DNA of 49,171 bases from positions 1 to 49,171 of the forward strand of contig PLEX01000092.1 of the NCBI GenBank assembly GCA_003136575.1, in the 5' to 3' direction. The notes beneath the pieces were generated by a model. It saw only the letters and a program-made list of their open reading frames with translations. It was not told the DNA's origin and did no database searches. The position numbers and the translations under genes were made by a program. This document shows, in pieces, positions 8,015 to 16,108 of this stretch; position 1 is the stretch's first letter; each line of letters begins with the position of its first letter. Source of the DNA: Bryobacterales bacterium. Its GTDB lineage: Bacteria > Acidobacteriota > Terriglobia > Bryobacterales > Bryobacteraceae.

Positions 8015-9543
8015 AGACGCCGGCTGAGCTGCAACGCGGACCCGTGACCGTCGGCACGGTCCGGGGATTTTTCGCGGTTCTCTTCGCCGTCACACTGCTG
8101 CTTCGGCTGTGCCATTCACGTCTGCTCTGGCCGGATGAAGACTACCACCTGGCCGCCGCGATCCAGCTGCTGCGCGGCAAGACGTTGTACCGCGATTTCT
8201 GGTACGACAAACCTCCGCTGAGCGCGTTGACATACGCTCTTGCCGGCGCACCAACGGGATGGGCGCTCCGGGTCTTCGATTCGGTCTGGATTCTGGCCAT
8301 TTGCGCGGTTGCGTTTCGGTTTGTGCGCGAGATGTTCGGCGATATAGAAGCTCTCGCCGCCGCCGGCCTGATTGCGTTCTTTCTGAATTTCGATCTGCCC
8401 GGCGGGATCATCCCGATCGCGCCGGATTTCTTCATGGTGCTGCCGCATCTGCTGGCGCTGTGGTGCGTGTGGCGGGCGAAGCCGCTGGCCGCGGGCGGGT
8501 GGTGCGGGATCGCGTTTCTGTTCAACCCGAAAGGCTTGTTTGTGCTGTTGGCATGTAGCCTGCTGGTGGGCGACAGGTGGACGATACGACAAAATGCCGA
8601 CGACGATTCCGAACCCCTTGCGCGCCGGGTGTTGTTGGGCGTCCTGCCGCTGCTGGCAGGTTTTCTGATTTCGAACGCCGTCGCCATGGCGACTCTGTCC
8701 GCACAGGGCGCGGCGGGCGCCTATGTCGACCAGGTCTGGAAATGGGGGCTGGTGTACGCAAAGATTCCGCCCGTGGCATCGTCGGTCGGCGACGGCCTGA
8801 GGCGCAGCCTGGACTGGTGTGGATTCCATGCGGCGCTGGTGCTCGGTTGCGTTTGGTGCTGGTGGCGGGGGCGGTCGCGCGCGACGCGATTTCTCGCTGT
8901 GTGGGCCGTCGTATCGTTCGTGGCCGTCGCGTCGGGCGCGAGGTTTTCGAATCGCTATTTTCTGCAGTTACTGCCGGTGCTCGCGATTGCGGCGGCTCAT
9001 GGCTCGGCGGTTGCATTTGCGGATGTTGCGCGCCGAAGGATCGTCATGGCAATCGCGATCGTTGCGCTTGCGGTGCCTCTGGCGCGGTTCGGCACGCGCT
9101 ACGCGATTCTCGCGCGGGATCTCGCGACTGGGCGCGAAACCAGGTGGAGCGACGCGGTGCTCGACCGCGACAGCCGCGTTGTCAGCGCATGGATCTCCGC
9201 CCACAAGCGCGAAGGCGACACGCTTTTTGTCTGGGGTTACCGGCCCGACGTTTTCTCGTACACCCGGATGCCGTTTGCATCGGCGTTCTGGGATTCGCAG
9301 CCGTTGACGGGCGTTCCGGCCGACCGGCATTTGACGGAGAGCATTTCGCTGATTCCGGAGTGGGCGGCCGCCAACCGGCGCGTGTTGGTTGAGTCGCGGC
9401 CTGACTTTATTGTGGACGGGTTGAGCCGGCTGAATCCAAAGCTCGCGATGAGCGGGTTTCCGGAGTTGCGGGAATGGATCGGATCGTACCGGCTGGCGCA
9501 GACGACCGAACTCAGCCTGATTTACGAACGCGCGGGACGATGA
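8011..9543 (+). CDS. GT-C (GT39/ArnT-like) membrane glycosyltransferase
   Basis: A 510-residue membrane protein starting at a GTG that overlaps the previous stop. After the first helix it shows DEDYHLAAAIQLLRGKTLYR followed by DFWYDKPPL. The acidic pair, the G-x-x-LY-x-D motif and KPP are hallmarks of PMT/ArnT-type enzymes that move a sugar from a polyprenyl phosphate carrier to a periplasmic acceptor. About nine to ten further helices follow, then a soluble C-terminal region with FVWGYRPDVFSYT, a motif often seen in these proteins. Substrate and acceptor cannot be told. It is convergent with the 9557-10687 gene, with only 13 bases between stops. Confidence 0.75.
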   Translation: MKTPAELQRGPVTVGTVRGFFAVLFAVTLLLRLCHSRLLWPDEDYHLAAAIQLLRGKTLYRDFWYDKPPLSALTYALAGAPTGWALRVFDSVWILAICAVAFRFVREMFGDIEALAAAGLIAFFLNFDLPGGIIPIAPDFFMVLPHLLALWCVWRAKPLAAGGWCGIAFLFNPKGLFVLLACSLLVGDRWTIRQNADDDSEPLARRVLLGVLPLLAGFLISNAVAMATLSAQGAAGAYVDQVWKWGLVYAKIPPVASSVGDGLRRSLDWCGFHAALVLGCVWCWWRGRSRATRFLAVWAVVSFVAVASGARFSNRYFLQLLPVLAIAAAHGSAVAFADVARRRIVMAIAIVALAVPLARFGTRYAILARDLATGRETRWSDAVLDRDSRVVSAWISAHKREGDTLFVWGYRPDVFSYTRMPFASAFWDSQPLTGVPADRHLTESISLIPEWAAANRRVLVESRPDFIVDGLSRLNPKLAMSGFPELREWIGSYRLAQTTELSLIYERAGR

Positions 9544-9556
9544 TCGGGTCGCCAGT

Positions 9557-10687
9557 TCAGCGGCCCTGCATCTTGAAGCCGATGTACGTGCCGTTGCTGA
9601 TGCCCATCAGCGCCAGCAGCGAGGCGTCGAAATCGGGCATCACGAGTCCCGCCGCTGTTTTCACGATGAAGACGATCACCAGCACGATCGTGAACAAGGC
9701 CATCTGGTAACGGTGCATGGACGGGCCCGTACCATCGCTCACAAGGTCGTCGAAGAAACCCTTGCTCTCGTCCGGCGGATCGGTGCCGTCGGGAATCGCG
9801 GCCAGCAGCGTCGTGCCGAATGAGATCCCCATGAGTCCGAGCACTCCGGGAGAAACCACGCCCGTGTCCCAGGTCACCATGAAGATGAACGCGAGCGCGG
9901 GAAAGATCACGAAGGTCCAAACCGCCATCTGAGTCCGCCCGAGGCTATAAGCCTTTCGGGCTCCGGCGGGAGCCGTGGCGGGTAAAGTTCCCGCGTCCCG
10001 GATAATGTCGGAATCGCGCGCATACAAGATGAATCTCACCAGGGCCACTGCAAATAACAACGCCCAGACGCCAAGCAGCCAGAGATTGATCCGCGTAAAA
10101 TCGAGATCGACGCTGGTTGGCCAGCCACCTTTGTCGCTGGTACCCGCCGAGACCGAGATCTTCCTCGCTTCCCAGGGCTTCGCCAGGATGGCGAGCCAGA
10201 TCGGCCTGGTATCGGGATTAGACACCTGAGCCGGATCGAGCACAAAGCTCAGCGCCACCACGTCCGGGCTTTTTGCGCTGGTGTCGGTCTTCGGCGGAAC
10301 GGCCGCTGCATCCGAGGCCTGCGGGGCAGTAGCCTGTGCGTTTGCAGGGGCTGCCGTTGTATCTTTCGCGGACGCCGCGCAGGCTGCCCGCACCTTGTCC
10401 AACTCAACGTCCTTCCAATCGGCTGGTACCGTCGCCGGCTGGGCGGAAACAGCGCTCTTGATCATGCGGCCGTCCAGGTACAGCAGGATATCCGGGCCGG
10501 TCGGAAAACTGGCGAGCCACGGGTTGAGTTCGGACCGGCAGACGGCAATCAGCAGATTATCGGTCAGGCGCGCATTACGGACGATCTTGTCGCCGGAACC
10601 CGCGACAAACGCATCCCGGATCGTGGGTGGTGCGACATCCGCCACAGCGCACACGGCAAATATCAACAGAGATGCAATAGTTTTCAC
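9557..10687 (-). CDS. Exported membrane protein with duplicated two-helix unit
   Basis: A 376-residue protein of unknown function, GTG start preceded by GGAGG at 7 bases. Order: signal peptide (about 1-18), a periplasmic region with an Ala/Pro/Thr-rich linker (about 110-140), a helix near 211-234, then two related units. Unit one is RTQMAVWTFVIF...LGLMGISFGTTLL; unit two is RYQMALFTIVLV...LALMGISNGTYIGFK. Each pairs a helix starting QMAxxT with a second helix ending in LMGIS-GT, which points to an internal duplication. The C-terminal LLALMGIS-GTYxGFK signature is familiar from uncharacterised membrane proteins in several phyla, but no function is known to me. Confidence 0.7.
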   Translation of the reverse strand: MKTIASLLIFAVCAVADVAPPTIRDAFVAGSGDKIVRNARLTDNLLIAVCRSELNPWLASFPTGPDILLYLDGRMIKSAVSAQPATVPADWKDVELDKVRAACAASAKDTTAAPANAQATAPQASDAAAVPPKTDTSAKSPDVVALSFVLDPAQVSNPDTRPIWLAILAKPWEARKISVSAGTSDKGGWPTSVDLDFTRINLWLLGVWALLFAVALVRFILYARDSDIIRDAGTLPATAPAGARKAYSLGRTQMAVWTFVIFPALAFIFMVTWDTGVVSPGVLGLMGISFGTTLLAAIPDGTDPPDESKGFFDDLVSDGTGPSMHRYQMALFTIVLVIVFIVKTAAGLVMPDFDASLLALMGISNGTYIGFKMQGR

Positions 10688-10770
10688 GAGGGTGCCTCCA
10701 GTTCGACCATGCCAGTCTATCGGTTACGCGTCATTTGCGTCAAGAGCCGTCACAATGCGGCCCACTGGGC

Positions 10771-10809
10771 TTACTTGAGCAACGCAGTAATATACTATGA
10801 TATATACTA
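10771..10809 (+). promoter_or_regulatory. AT-rich promoter/operator region of the vapBC locus
   Basis: A short AT-rich island contains TTGAGC (10775-10780) and TATGAT (10796-10801) separated by 15 bases, plus ATATACTA repeated directly at 10790-10797 and 10802-10809 (12-bp period). VapBC loci are usually autorepressed by the complex binding repeats at the promoter, so these repeats are a plausible operator. Spacing is sub-optimal and alternative -10 boxes (TATACT) overlap. Confidence 0.4.
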
Positions 10810-10821
10810 ATGGCGAGCGTT

Positions 10822-11080
10822 ATGCCACGAACAGCGAAGCTTTTTCTTAATGGCCGGAGTCAGGCGGTGCGCCTCCCCCGCGGATCTCCGGTTTGCGGAC
10901 AAGGAAGTTTTTATCAGCCAGGAGCCCGAGACCGGCAACGTGATCCTGTCTCGCCGTCCACATTCTTCGTGGCGGAGCTTTATTGAATTCCGGAAACAAT
11001 TCCAGGATCAGAGCCTCATTCTCGACGAGTTCATGTGCGAGAGGGGCGATGCGCCCGCGCAGGACAGAGATCTGTTTTGA
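10822..11080 (+). pseudogene. vapB: VapB (VagC/AbrB-type) antitoxin with a one-base frameshift
   Basis: Frame 1 reads MPRTAKLFLNGRSQAVRLP from ATG 10822, the classic VagC-like AbrB-fold N terminus. The continuation DLRFADKEVFISQEPETGNV is in frame 2. The frames join at a run of five C at 10875-10879; with four C the product would be a normal antitoxin of about 85 residues ending at TGA 11078-11080. As written, translation stops after about 54 residues (TGA 10984-10986), losing the toxin-binding C terminus. An in-frame ATG at 10810 is an alternative start. The downstream vapC start overlaps the antitoxin stop (TTGA). A sequencing or assembly error in the homopolymer is quite possible; a real mutation would leave the toxin without its antidote. 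Confidence 0.75.
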
Positions 11081-11487
11081 GGAATACGCTGTACCTGCTC
11101 GACACCAACATCGCGAGTTGGGCGATTATAGGCAACTCCGCGGCCGTGGACAGGAAACTGGCGGCGGTCTCGGTGACAGATGTCGCTATCTCGTCCGTCA
11201 CGGAGGCGGAACTGCGCTATGGCGTGGCTCGCCACCCGGAGGCGGCCAGACTCAGGACGCTGGTGGAGGACTTCCTCATGACCGTTTCGATTCTTCCGTG
11301 GGATTCCGCGGTGGCCAGACAATATGGAGCACTTCGAGCCGGACTGGAACGCGATGGGCGGGCTATGGGCAATCTGGACATGATGATCGGCGCGCACGCT
11401 CTCGCTCTGGGCGCGGTCATGGTAACGAACGACGGCGCATTTTCGCGGATCGCGAAGCTGAAAGTGGTCGACTGGACCAAAGGCTGA
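11077..11487 (+). CDS. vapC: VapC family PIN-domain toxin (ribonuclease)
   Basis: A PIN-domain endoribonuclease of about 136 residues. TTG 11077 overlaps the antitoxin stop codon (TTGA) and places the catalytic YLLDTNI motif near the N terminus, as in other VapC proteins; the longer ATG start at 11035 lies within the antitoxin gene and would add a foreign tail. Visible acidic residues are D in LLDTN, E in SSVTEAELRYG, D in NLDMMIGAHA and D in VTNDGAF, the four-carboxylate set that binds Mg2+/Mn2+. VapC toxins cut tRNA or rRNA and are neutralised by VapB. The toxin frame appears intact although the antitoxin frame is broken. Confidence 0.85.
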   Translation: MRNTLYLLDTNIASWAIIGNSAAVDRKLAAVSVTDVAISSVTEAELRYGVARHPEAARLRTLVEDFLMTVSILPWDSAVARQYGALRAGLERDGRAMGNLDMMIGAHALALGAVMVTNDGAFSRIAKLKVVDWTKG

Positions 11488-11534
11488 CCCTACAAAAGCC
11501 CAGTCCTCCGTCGCTCGCGTCCACACAGGTTTCT

Positions 11535-13514
11535 CTACAGAAGCCTGAAGGTCACGTCGACGCGTACGGGCGTCGCGACGGGGTTGCCGTCCTTCGTTCC
11601 TGGCCTGAATTTCCATTTCGTCAGTGCTTCGACAGCCTTCTCATCCAGCCCCATGCCCAAACTATTGAGTACAGTGACGCTCGTCACCTGGCCGGAAGCG
11701 CCGACTTCGGCAAGGAGACCCACATCGCCGCTGTACTTCGCTTTGCGCGCCTGTTCGGAGTACTCGGGATCTACTTTGAGAATGACCGCCGGAGGAGTAG
11801 TCTTCGATCCGGTATCAATATCGGTGACTCCGTCGACCGTAAAGTGCGCGCCGACCTTGGCATCTATGTAGTCACTGAAACCCTTCTCCGCATAATATCC
11901 AGCACGAAAATCCAGTCTTGCCGTGCTGTTTCCCTTCAGGACGATCCCGATTTTTCGATACGCTCCGTCCGCTTTGCCATTAGTAGTGTAATAGCCAAGG
12001 ACGTAGTAACTCGTGATCGAAAGGTTAAGCCCGCCAGGAGCAGGAGCTTGATATAACTGTTGCACTTTCTGGAATTCGAAGACGCCGATGGCCTGGGGCT
12101 TACCGTCTTCGGTCAGGGCAAAATCGTTGGCGCTGAGTCCTTCGACGACCTTGCCGTTCTGGTCCAGGACGGTGGCATCTACCTGGACCAGCCACGTCCT
12201 GCCTACAAAGGTCGGCAGTGGCGACAATACGGCTCTGACGCTCGTTCCGGCCGACTGTGGCGCGGGTGTCTGGACCGGGACAGGGACAGGCGCAGGAGTT
12301 GGAAGCACCTGTGACATCTGAACTCGGGTCTGACGCCGAGTCGTCGTCTGCACCGGTTGTATTGCCGGTTGCGGAACCGACGCCACCAGCGGCAATTGCC
12401 CGGAAACCATGTCCGACGTTCCTGAGGGAGCCGCTGACTCGACACGCACCGCCGGAGTCAGGCTCAGAGCCGCGAGGGGAAGTGCTGTTGCCAGCCCCAG
12501 GACCCAAGTGGCCACTACTCCCGCGCCGGCAACCCGGTCTCGACGCAGATCCCGATCGAGAAGCGCATACAGCCGCCGCCTCAGACAAGACCGATGAGCC
12601 ATTCCAACCGCTATCAAGGCAACCATCCCCGGTCTAACGTCCCAATCCAGCAGCAGTTTCGCGTACGCCGAAGGCTTGCCGCCCGCGGCAAGAACCCGGT
12701 TGTCGCAGGCCAGTTCCTGTTCCTCGCGCAATTGCCTTAAGGCAATCCACATTAGCGGCTGAAACCAGATGAGTGCTCGCGCAATCTCAGCCAGGCTGCG
12801 AAACAGGAAATCGTGTCCTTCAATATGCGCAAGTTCGTGACAAAGAACCGCGTCACGGCATTCGGCGGGCAACTTTTCGAAACGCGCGGGGACCAGAATG
12901 ACGGGCCGAAGGACTCCCCACGTGACGGGCGCGGAAACTGCGTCGTTTTGCAGCAGCGTGATGCGGCGCCTGGAGCCGCAGGCTTCGCCCAATTGGATTC
13001 GAGCAGCTTCCAGAGACGCGAGGAGATCGGCGTTAGTCACGGCATTCGAGGCGTTTCGTAACCGGCGAAGGCCGCGCAGCCTCGTCGTGAAGCGAACAAG
13101 AAACAGCGCCGTCGCCACAAACCACACTAACGGAATGAGGGCGGGAGTCCGGCTCAACAGCGCGGGCCAGAGGCCGCTCGGGGAGTTCGATTCCGGCAGC
13201 AGCACCCGGGTTGCGGGAATTGCGATTCCGGCCGCGTCGCTCAATCCCGTGGGCGCCGAAGGCCCGTACGCAATCGGGACCGCAGGGGACCCGAACTGCA
13301 GCCACGCCGGAGTGGCCGCGGTCCAGCGCGGAAGCACTGGCCAGGCCAATGCCGCCGCGAACAGGGCGGCGATTACCGTGGAAAGCACCAGCCGCCGCGC
13401 GTCCGCCGACTTCTTCCGCAAAATCACATTGATGAACAGGGCAGCGCCCAGCGCCGCAGTTGATTTCCAGAACACTTCGAGAACCAGGGGCAGGCCTTCG
13501 GATAATACGATCAT
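11535..13514 (-). CDS. M56 (BlaR1/MecR1-like) metallopeptidase fused to a VWFA-domain remnant and a TonB C-terminal domain
   Basis: A 659-residue inner-membrane sensor/protease. Residues 1-150 and 330-352 hold hydrophobic segments. The zinc motif HELAH is at 226-230, followed by EEQELACD near 264-271, as in BlaR1-type M56 peptidases. A Pro/Gln/Thr-rich linker (about 380-435) leads to VDATVLDQNGKVVEGLSAND, the start of the Acidobacterial VWFA-related domain (TIGR03436-like). By about 502 the sequence has already reached that domain's C-terminal YYVLGYYTTN...FRAGYYAEK, so the roughly 200-residue VWA core is missing. Residues about 570-659 are a TonB C-terminal domain (DPEYSEQARKAKYSGDVGL, KWKFRPGT). 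The ATG overlaps the BlaI stop (ATGA) and follows GGAGAAGG. Family knowledge suggests signal-induced cleavage of the BlaI repressor; the exported TonB end could sense or contact the envelope. Confidence 0.85.
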   Translation of the reverse strand: MIVLSEGLPLVLEVFWKSTAALGAALFINVILRKKSADARRLVLSTVIAALFAAALAWPVLPRWTAATPAWLQFGSPAVPIAYGPSAPTGLSDAAGIAIPATRVLLPESNSPSGLWPALLSRTPALIPLVWFVATALFLVRFTTRLRGLRRLRNASNAVTNADLLASLEAARIQLGEACGSRRRITLLQNDAVSAPVTWGVLRPVILVPARFEKLPAECRDAVLCHELAHIEGHDFLFRSLAEIARALIWFQPLMWIALRQLREEQELACDNRVLAAGGKPSAYAKLLLDWDVRPGMVALIAVGMAHRSCLRRRLYALLDRDLRRDRVAGAGVVATWVLGLATALPLAALSLTPAVRVESAAPSGTSDMVSGQLPLVASVPQPAIQPVQTTTRRQTRVQMSQVLPTPAPVPVPVQTPAPQSAGTSVRAVLSPLPTFVGRTWLVQVDATVLDQNGKVVEGLSANDFALTEDGKPQAIGVFEFQKVQQLYQAPAPGGLNLSITSYYVLGYYTTNGKADGAYRKIGIVLKGNSTARLDFRAGYYAEKGFSDYIDAKVGAHFTVDGVTDIDTGSKTTPPAVILKVDPEYSEQARKAKYSGDVGLLAEVGASGQVTSVTVLNSLGMGLDEKAVEALTKWKFRPGTKDGNPVATPVRVDVTFRLL

Positions 13515-13897
13515 TGTCCTTCTCCTTCGCGGCGCGCAATCAACGCCGCCAGTTGTTTTCTTTCCGCGGGGGATAGTTTGTCGGACATTTCGAGCAGCGC
13601 GGCGGCGGCGGCCAGCGTCGATCCTTCAAAGAACGTGGAAACGAGATGCCGGAGAGCCGATTGCCGCGCTTTGGCCGGAGCGATTACGGGCGAATAGACG
13701 TAGCGCATCCCGTCGCGCTGGTGGCTGACATGGCCCTTCTCCTCCAGCAGAGTCAGCATGCCGCGAACGGCGGAATATGTGGGCGGATCGGGAAGGGCGG
13801 CCCGAACTTCAGCCACACTTGCCTTTCCCAGACGATATAAAATCTCCACGATCTGGCGCTCCCTGCGGCCAAGTTGAATTCCGACGCTTTCGCTCAT
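13511..13897 (-). CDS. blaI: BlaI/MecI/CopY family transcriptional repressor
   Basis: A 128-residue winged-helix repressor. The start at 13897 (MSESVGIQLGRRERQIVEIL) is preferred over the in-frame start at 13969, which would add 24 residues and run through the putative operator. The recognition region, ASVAEVRAALPDPPTYSAVR, matches the BlaI pattern, as does the wing GHVSHQRDGMRYVYSP. The C-terminal half holds the dimerisation and protease-sensitive region. It is translationally coupled (ATGA) to the M56 protease downstream, the usual repressor-sensor pair. Such repressors bind dyads in their own promoter; a 20-bp dyad lies 35-54 bases upstream of the start. No beta-lactamase gene is present, so the controlled target may be this operon or genes elsewhere. 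Confidence 0.85.
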   Translation of the reverse strand: MSESVGIQLGRRERQIVEILYRLGKASVAEVRAALPDPPTYSAVRGMLTLLEEKGHVSHQRDGMRYVYSPVIAPAKARQSALRHLVSTFFEGSTLAAAAALLEMSDKLSPAERKQLAALIARREGEGQ

Positions 13898-13931
13898 GTC
13901 AGGACCTAATTTACGTGCCATTCCACTAGCA

Positions 13932-13951
13932 CATGCCAGTACACTAGCATG
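13932..13951. promoter_or_regulatory. Putative BlaI-type operator dyad
   Basis: The sequence CATGCCAGTACACTAGCATG is an inverted repeat with half-sites CATGCYAGTR, 8 of 10 positions paired exactly. CACTAGCA also recurs directly at 13924-13931 and 13942-13949 (18-bp period). Position just upstream of the repressor gene and symmetry suggest autoregulation; binding is inferred. Confidence 0.5.
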
Positions 13952-13986
13952 ATAATTTGCGGGAGTCAAGAGAAAACTACAGGCTT

Positions 13987-14190
13987 ATGGAAAACGCGGA
14001 TCGTGAGAAATCGGCGGATATCACGATCTCCCACGAGTTCCTAAGCCAAACCTGCCCGGAGATGCCGGAATCGGCGTGGCATCCCCGCGAGGAGAAATTG
14101 GCGGTGCGGCTCGCAGAATCCATTTTAAAGATCGGGCACGAGGTCAGTCAGTTCCTGCCATCGACGGTCTGCTTCGGGACGATTTCGTAA
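13987..14190 (+). CDS. Possible small protein divergent from blaI
   Basis: A 67-codon frame (MENADREKSADITISHEF...) lies in the otherwise empty gap between blaI and the SGNH hydrolase gene, on the opposite strand to both. Its third codon positions are mostly G or C, as in real genes here, and the product would be an acidic, helical protein. Against it: no clear ribosome binding site, no recognised family, and the last 43 bases overlap the 3' end of the hydrolase gene in antisense. Confidence 0.3.
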   Translation: MENADREKSADITISHEFLSQTCPEMPESAWHPREEKLAVRLAESILKIGHEVSQFLPSTVCFGTIS

Positions 14191-15503
14191 AAGTGCCGCT
14201 TCGGCTGGGCGGTGGCATGCTGCCGGGCGATGACTTCCCGCTCGAGCGCATCAAGTTCGGCTATAGCCGCGTTGTAGCGGAACAGTTCATATTGCGCCAG
14301 CGGGACTTGCACCAGGCGCCAGCGGCTCACATGCAAGTCGATATGTTGATTCGTCAGCTTCAAAACCTCGGCGGCCTGTTCAAGCATGGGCGTGTTGAGC
14401 GCGGAAAGGTTGATGCCTCTGGCGAACTGATCGGCCGGATAGGTTACTATCTCCCGGCCATCGATCCTGAGAGTATATTCGCCCGGCTTCAGGTTTTTGA
14501 CTCTCAGCGGTTGATCGTCGATTGCCGGAATGAAGTCGGAGGTGTAGGCGGCGACGCTGACGGCGGAGTCCCGCCAGTCGATTGGAAAAGGAAGCGCGGC
14601 GTCGTCTTGCGTCCAGGACAGCGTGCTCCCGGTTCGCAAAATGGAGTGAACCTGGGTACGAACCGTTCGGCTGACGGTTTGCGATTCAGCGTCGATTTCG
14701 GCCTCAGTCACGATGGCGGGGGCATTCCAGGATTTCAGCAGAGCCTCGGCCATGAGCAAACTGGCCGCAGGCCCCGGGTGGACGCGATCCGGAATGAAGT
14801 TTAGTGCCGCGGAAGGATCTTTCGCATTGACCGCAGTGAGAGGCCCGACTACCGCACCATTGAGATCGACGACCATTGCTTTCTCTCTCTGTCCGAGAGC
14901 GCTTATGAACTGCCCGAACCGTGTCAGGACTTCGTTGTAACCACCCGGGAACAGGGGCGGTCGGGTGACATCGTCGTAAGGAGAAGGTTCGAGCAGAGTC
15001 AGACGGACTTGCGGCAAAGCGGCTTTCAGGGTACTGACGAGCCTCTGGTAGCCAGTGCTGAAATCGTTATAAGTGGTCTCATTCAGGGCCTGATAGTGGC
15101 CGTCGTTCATTCCAAGCAGTATGGTCACGACATTGGGCTTGTAAGCGATGACGTCACGTTGAAGGCGGACCTGAGCCGAGCCGCCGGCGCCTCCGGCTAC
15201 TGTGTCGCCGGCCCAACCTGAATTCACAAACCGCACATTGACTTTTGGGAAACGTGTGAGGAAAAAGGCTTCGCTGAAACTCGAGTAGAGGCGGCGCTCG
15301 GTGATACTGTCGCCGTAGAAGACCACCGTGTCGCCGTCCTTCAAAAAAAATCCTTGTTGCGCCGAAAGGAGCCCGGAAATGCAATGTATCAAAAACGCGC
15401 CAGCCACCGGCCAGAGCGATAGGCGAAAGGCGAACTCAGCAGCCGCAGTCGACGACTCGCGGGTCCGTGATCTAAAACGCGACGCCAGCCATAAACAACC
15501 CAT
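14148..15503 (-). CDS. Secreted SGNH/GDSL-type hydrolase
   Basis: A 451-residue exported esterase-like enzyme. After an N-terminal basic stretch and hydrophobic signal (about 29-48, ending ISGLLSAQQ), the SGNH blocks appear in order: FYGDSITE with catalytic Ser66, NSGWAGDT (block II Gly), LLGMND with Asn133, and DRVHPG with Asp239 and His242. This composition is typical of GDSL enzymes that deacylate or deacetylate carbohydrates. The last roughly 190 residues form an extra C-terminal domain seen in a subset of secreted SGNH proteins and contain SLRVKNLKPGEYTLRIDG-like beta-strand motifs. The start is uncertain, since the first 28 residues are long for a signal n-region. No adjacent carbohydrate-degradation gene identifies a substrate. 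Confidence 0.8.
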   Translation of the reverse strand: MGCLWLASRFRSRTRESSTAAAEFAFRLSLWPVAGAFLIHCISGLLSAQQGFFLKDGDTVVFYGDSITERRLYSSFSEAFFLTRFPKVNVRFVNSGWAGDTVAGGAGGSAQVRLQRDVIAYKPNVVTILLGMNDGHYQALNETTYNDFSTGYQRLVSTLKAALPQVRLTLLEPSPYDDVTRPPLFPGGYNEVLTRFGQFISALGQREKAMVVDLNGAVVGPLTAVNAKDPSAALNFIPDRVHPGPAASLLMAEALLKSWNAPAIVTEAEIDAESQTVSRTVRTQVHSILRTGSTLSWTQDDAALPFPIDWRDSAVSVAAYTSDFIPAIDDQPLRVKNLKPGEYTLRIDGREIVTYPADQFARGINLSALNTPMLEQAAEVLKLTNQHIDLHVSRWRLVQVPLAQYELFRYNAAIAELDALEREVIARQHATAQPKRHFYEIVPKQTVDGRN

Positions 15504-16051
15504 GCCTCTATTTGAGCGTACTTGCCGCGGTTGTTGTCGTTTACGAAGATTTTATGGATTCGCGGCTTGTATTTCACCCTGCGATTGATGGCGTTGAACA
15601 AGGGGGCGCCGGACGACATCCGTCAGCGGAATATCGGGTTTTCCGCTGTGATGTGCAGACTTTTCCCGTTTGTAGTTGCGCCTGAAACGACTTGTTTACT
15701 TAACGTCCCGCATTCAGACTTTGAAGCAGTTTGTCCGGTTTCCCAACGTCGGTGAGTTCGCCCCGACGCGCCGCCTTCATCGCCGTCAGCCGTCCTGGCG
15801 TTGGAATTGAGCTCACCAGCAACAAGCGAAAAGCGTCCGACACGGTGCGACCGATTCTCGGCAACGCATCTGCGGCTTCTTTTCCTGGTACGCGCGCCGA
15901 TGCGAGCCCGAACTACCGTGTTACCGATCTGAGCTGCATTGCAGCCCAGCCGAACCGCGGTCGCCCTGCCACCTAAGACGACCTATGGTGGCTTCGGGCG
16001 GAATTCCGGAAAATTGCAGATCCGCCCGCGATTCGTTATGGAACGTGCATA

Positions 16052-16072
16052 TCCCCTCCAAAAAAGAGGGGA
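16052..16072. terminator. Hairpin CCCCTC/GAGGGG with A-rich loop
   Basis: TCCCCTC (16052-16058), loop CAAAAAA, GAGGGGA (16066-16072) form a perfect 7-bp stem, extended by weaker AT pairs on both sides. It lies 25 bases upstream of the -10 box of the BON gene, so it could be a terminator for upstream transcripts or an operator. Confidence 0.35.
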
Positions 16073-16096
16073 ATATCATTCTCCTGCGTAACAGTG

Positions 16097-16102
16097 TAGT
16101 CT
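16097..16102 (+). promoter_or_regulatory. TAGTCT -10-like box, 6 nt before the GTG start
   Basis: TAGTCT is followed by GACCTT and then GTG 16109. With a usual 6-7 base distance to +1 the transcript would start at the GTG, i.e. leaderless. No Shine-Dalgarno sequence is visible before this gene. The same geometry recurs at three other genes in the window. Confidence 0.4.
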
Positions 16103-16108
16103 GACCTT

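Larger units (their letters stand above)
15504..16108. other. 605-base intergenic region without a convincing gene
   Basis: The sequence is less GC-rich than its surroundings, especially about 15510-15740. Open frames occur on both strands (for example plus 15731-15976, and a minus-strand frame without an ATG ending near 15694 with GRLTAMKAARRGELTDVGK), but third-position composition is not clearly coding and neither matches a family I know. A hairpin at 16052-16072 and a -10 box at 16097-16102 mark the right edge. Confidence 0.5.

Noticed and set aside
11035-11079. ATG start for the VapC toxin 14 codons upstream of TTG 11077
   Set aside because: It lies inside the antitoxin gene and would add a tail before the catalytic LLDTN motif; overlap TTGA at the antitoxin stop is the normal arrangement.
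15731-15976. Possible gene on either strand in the 15.5-16.1 kb gap
   Set aside because: Both strands are open for about 70-80 codons with mixed third-position composition and no family match, so it is left as intergenic.
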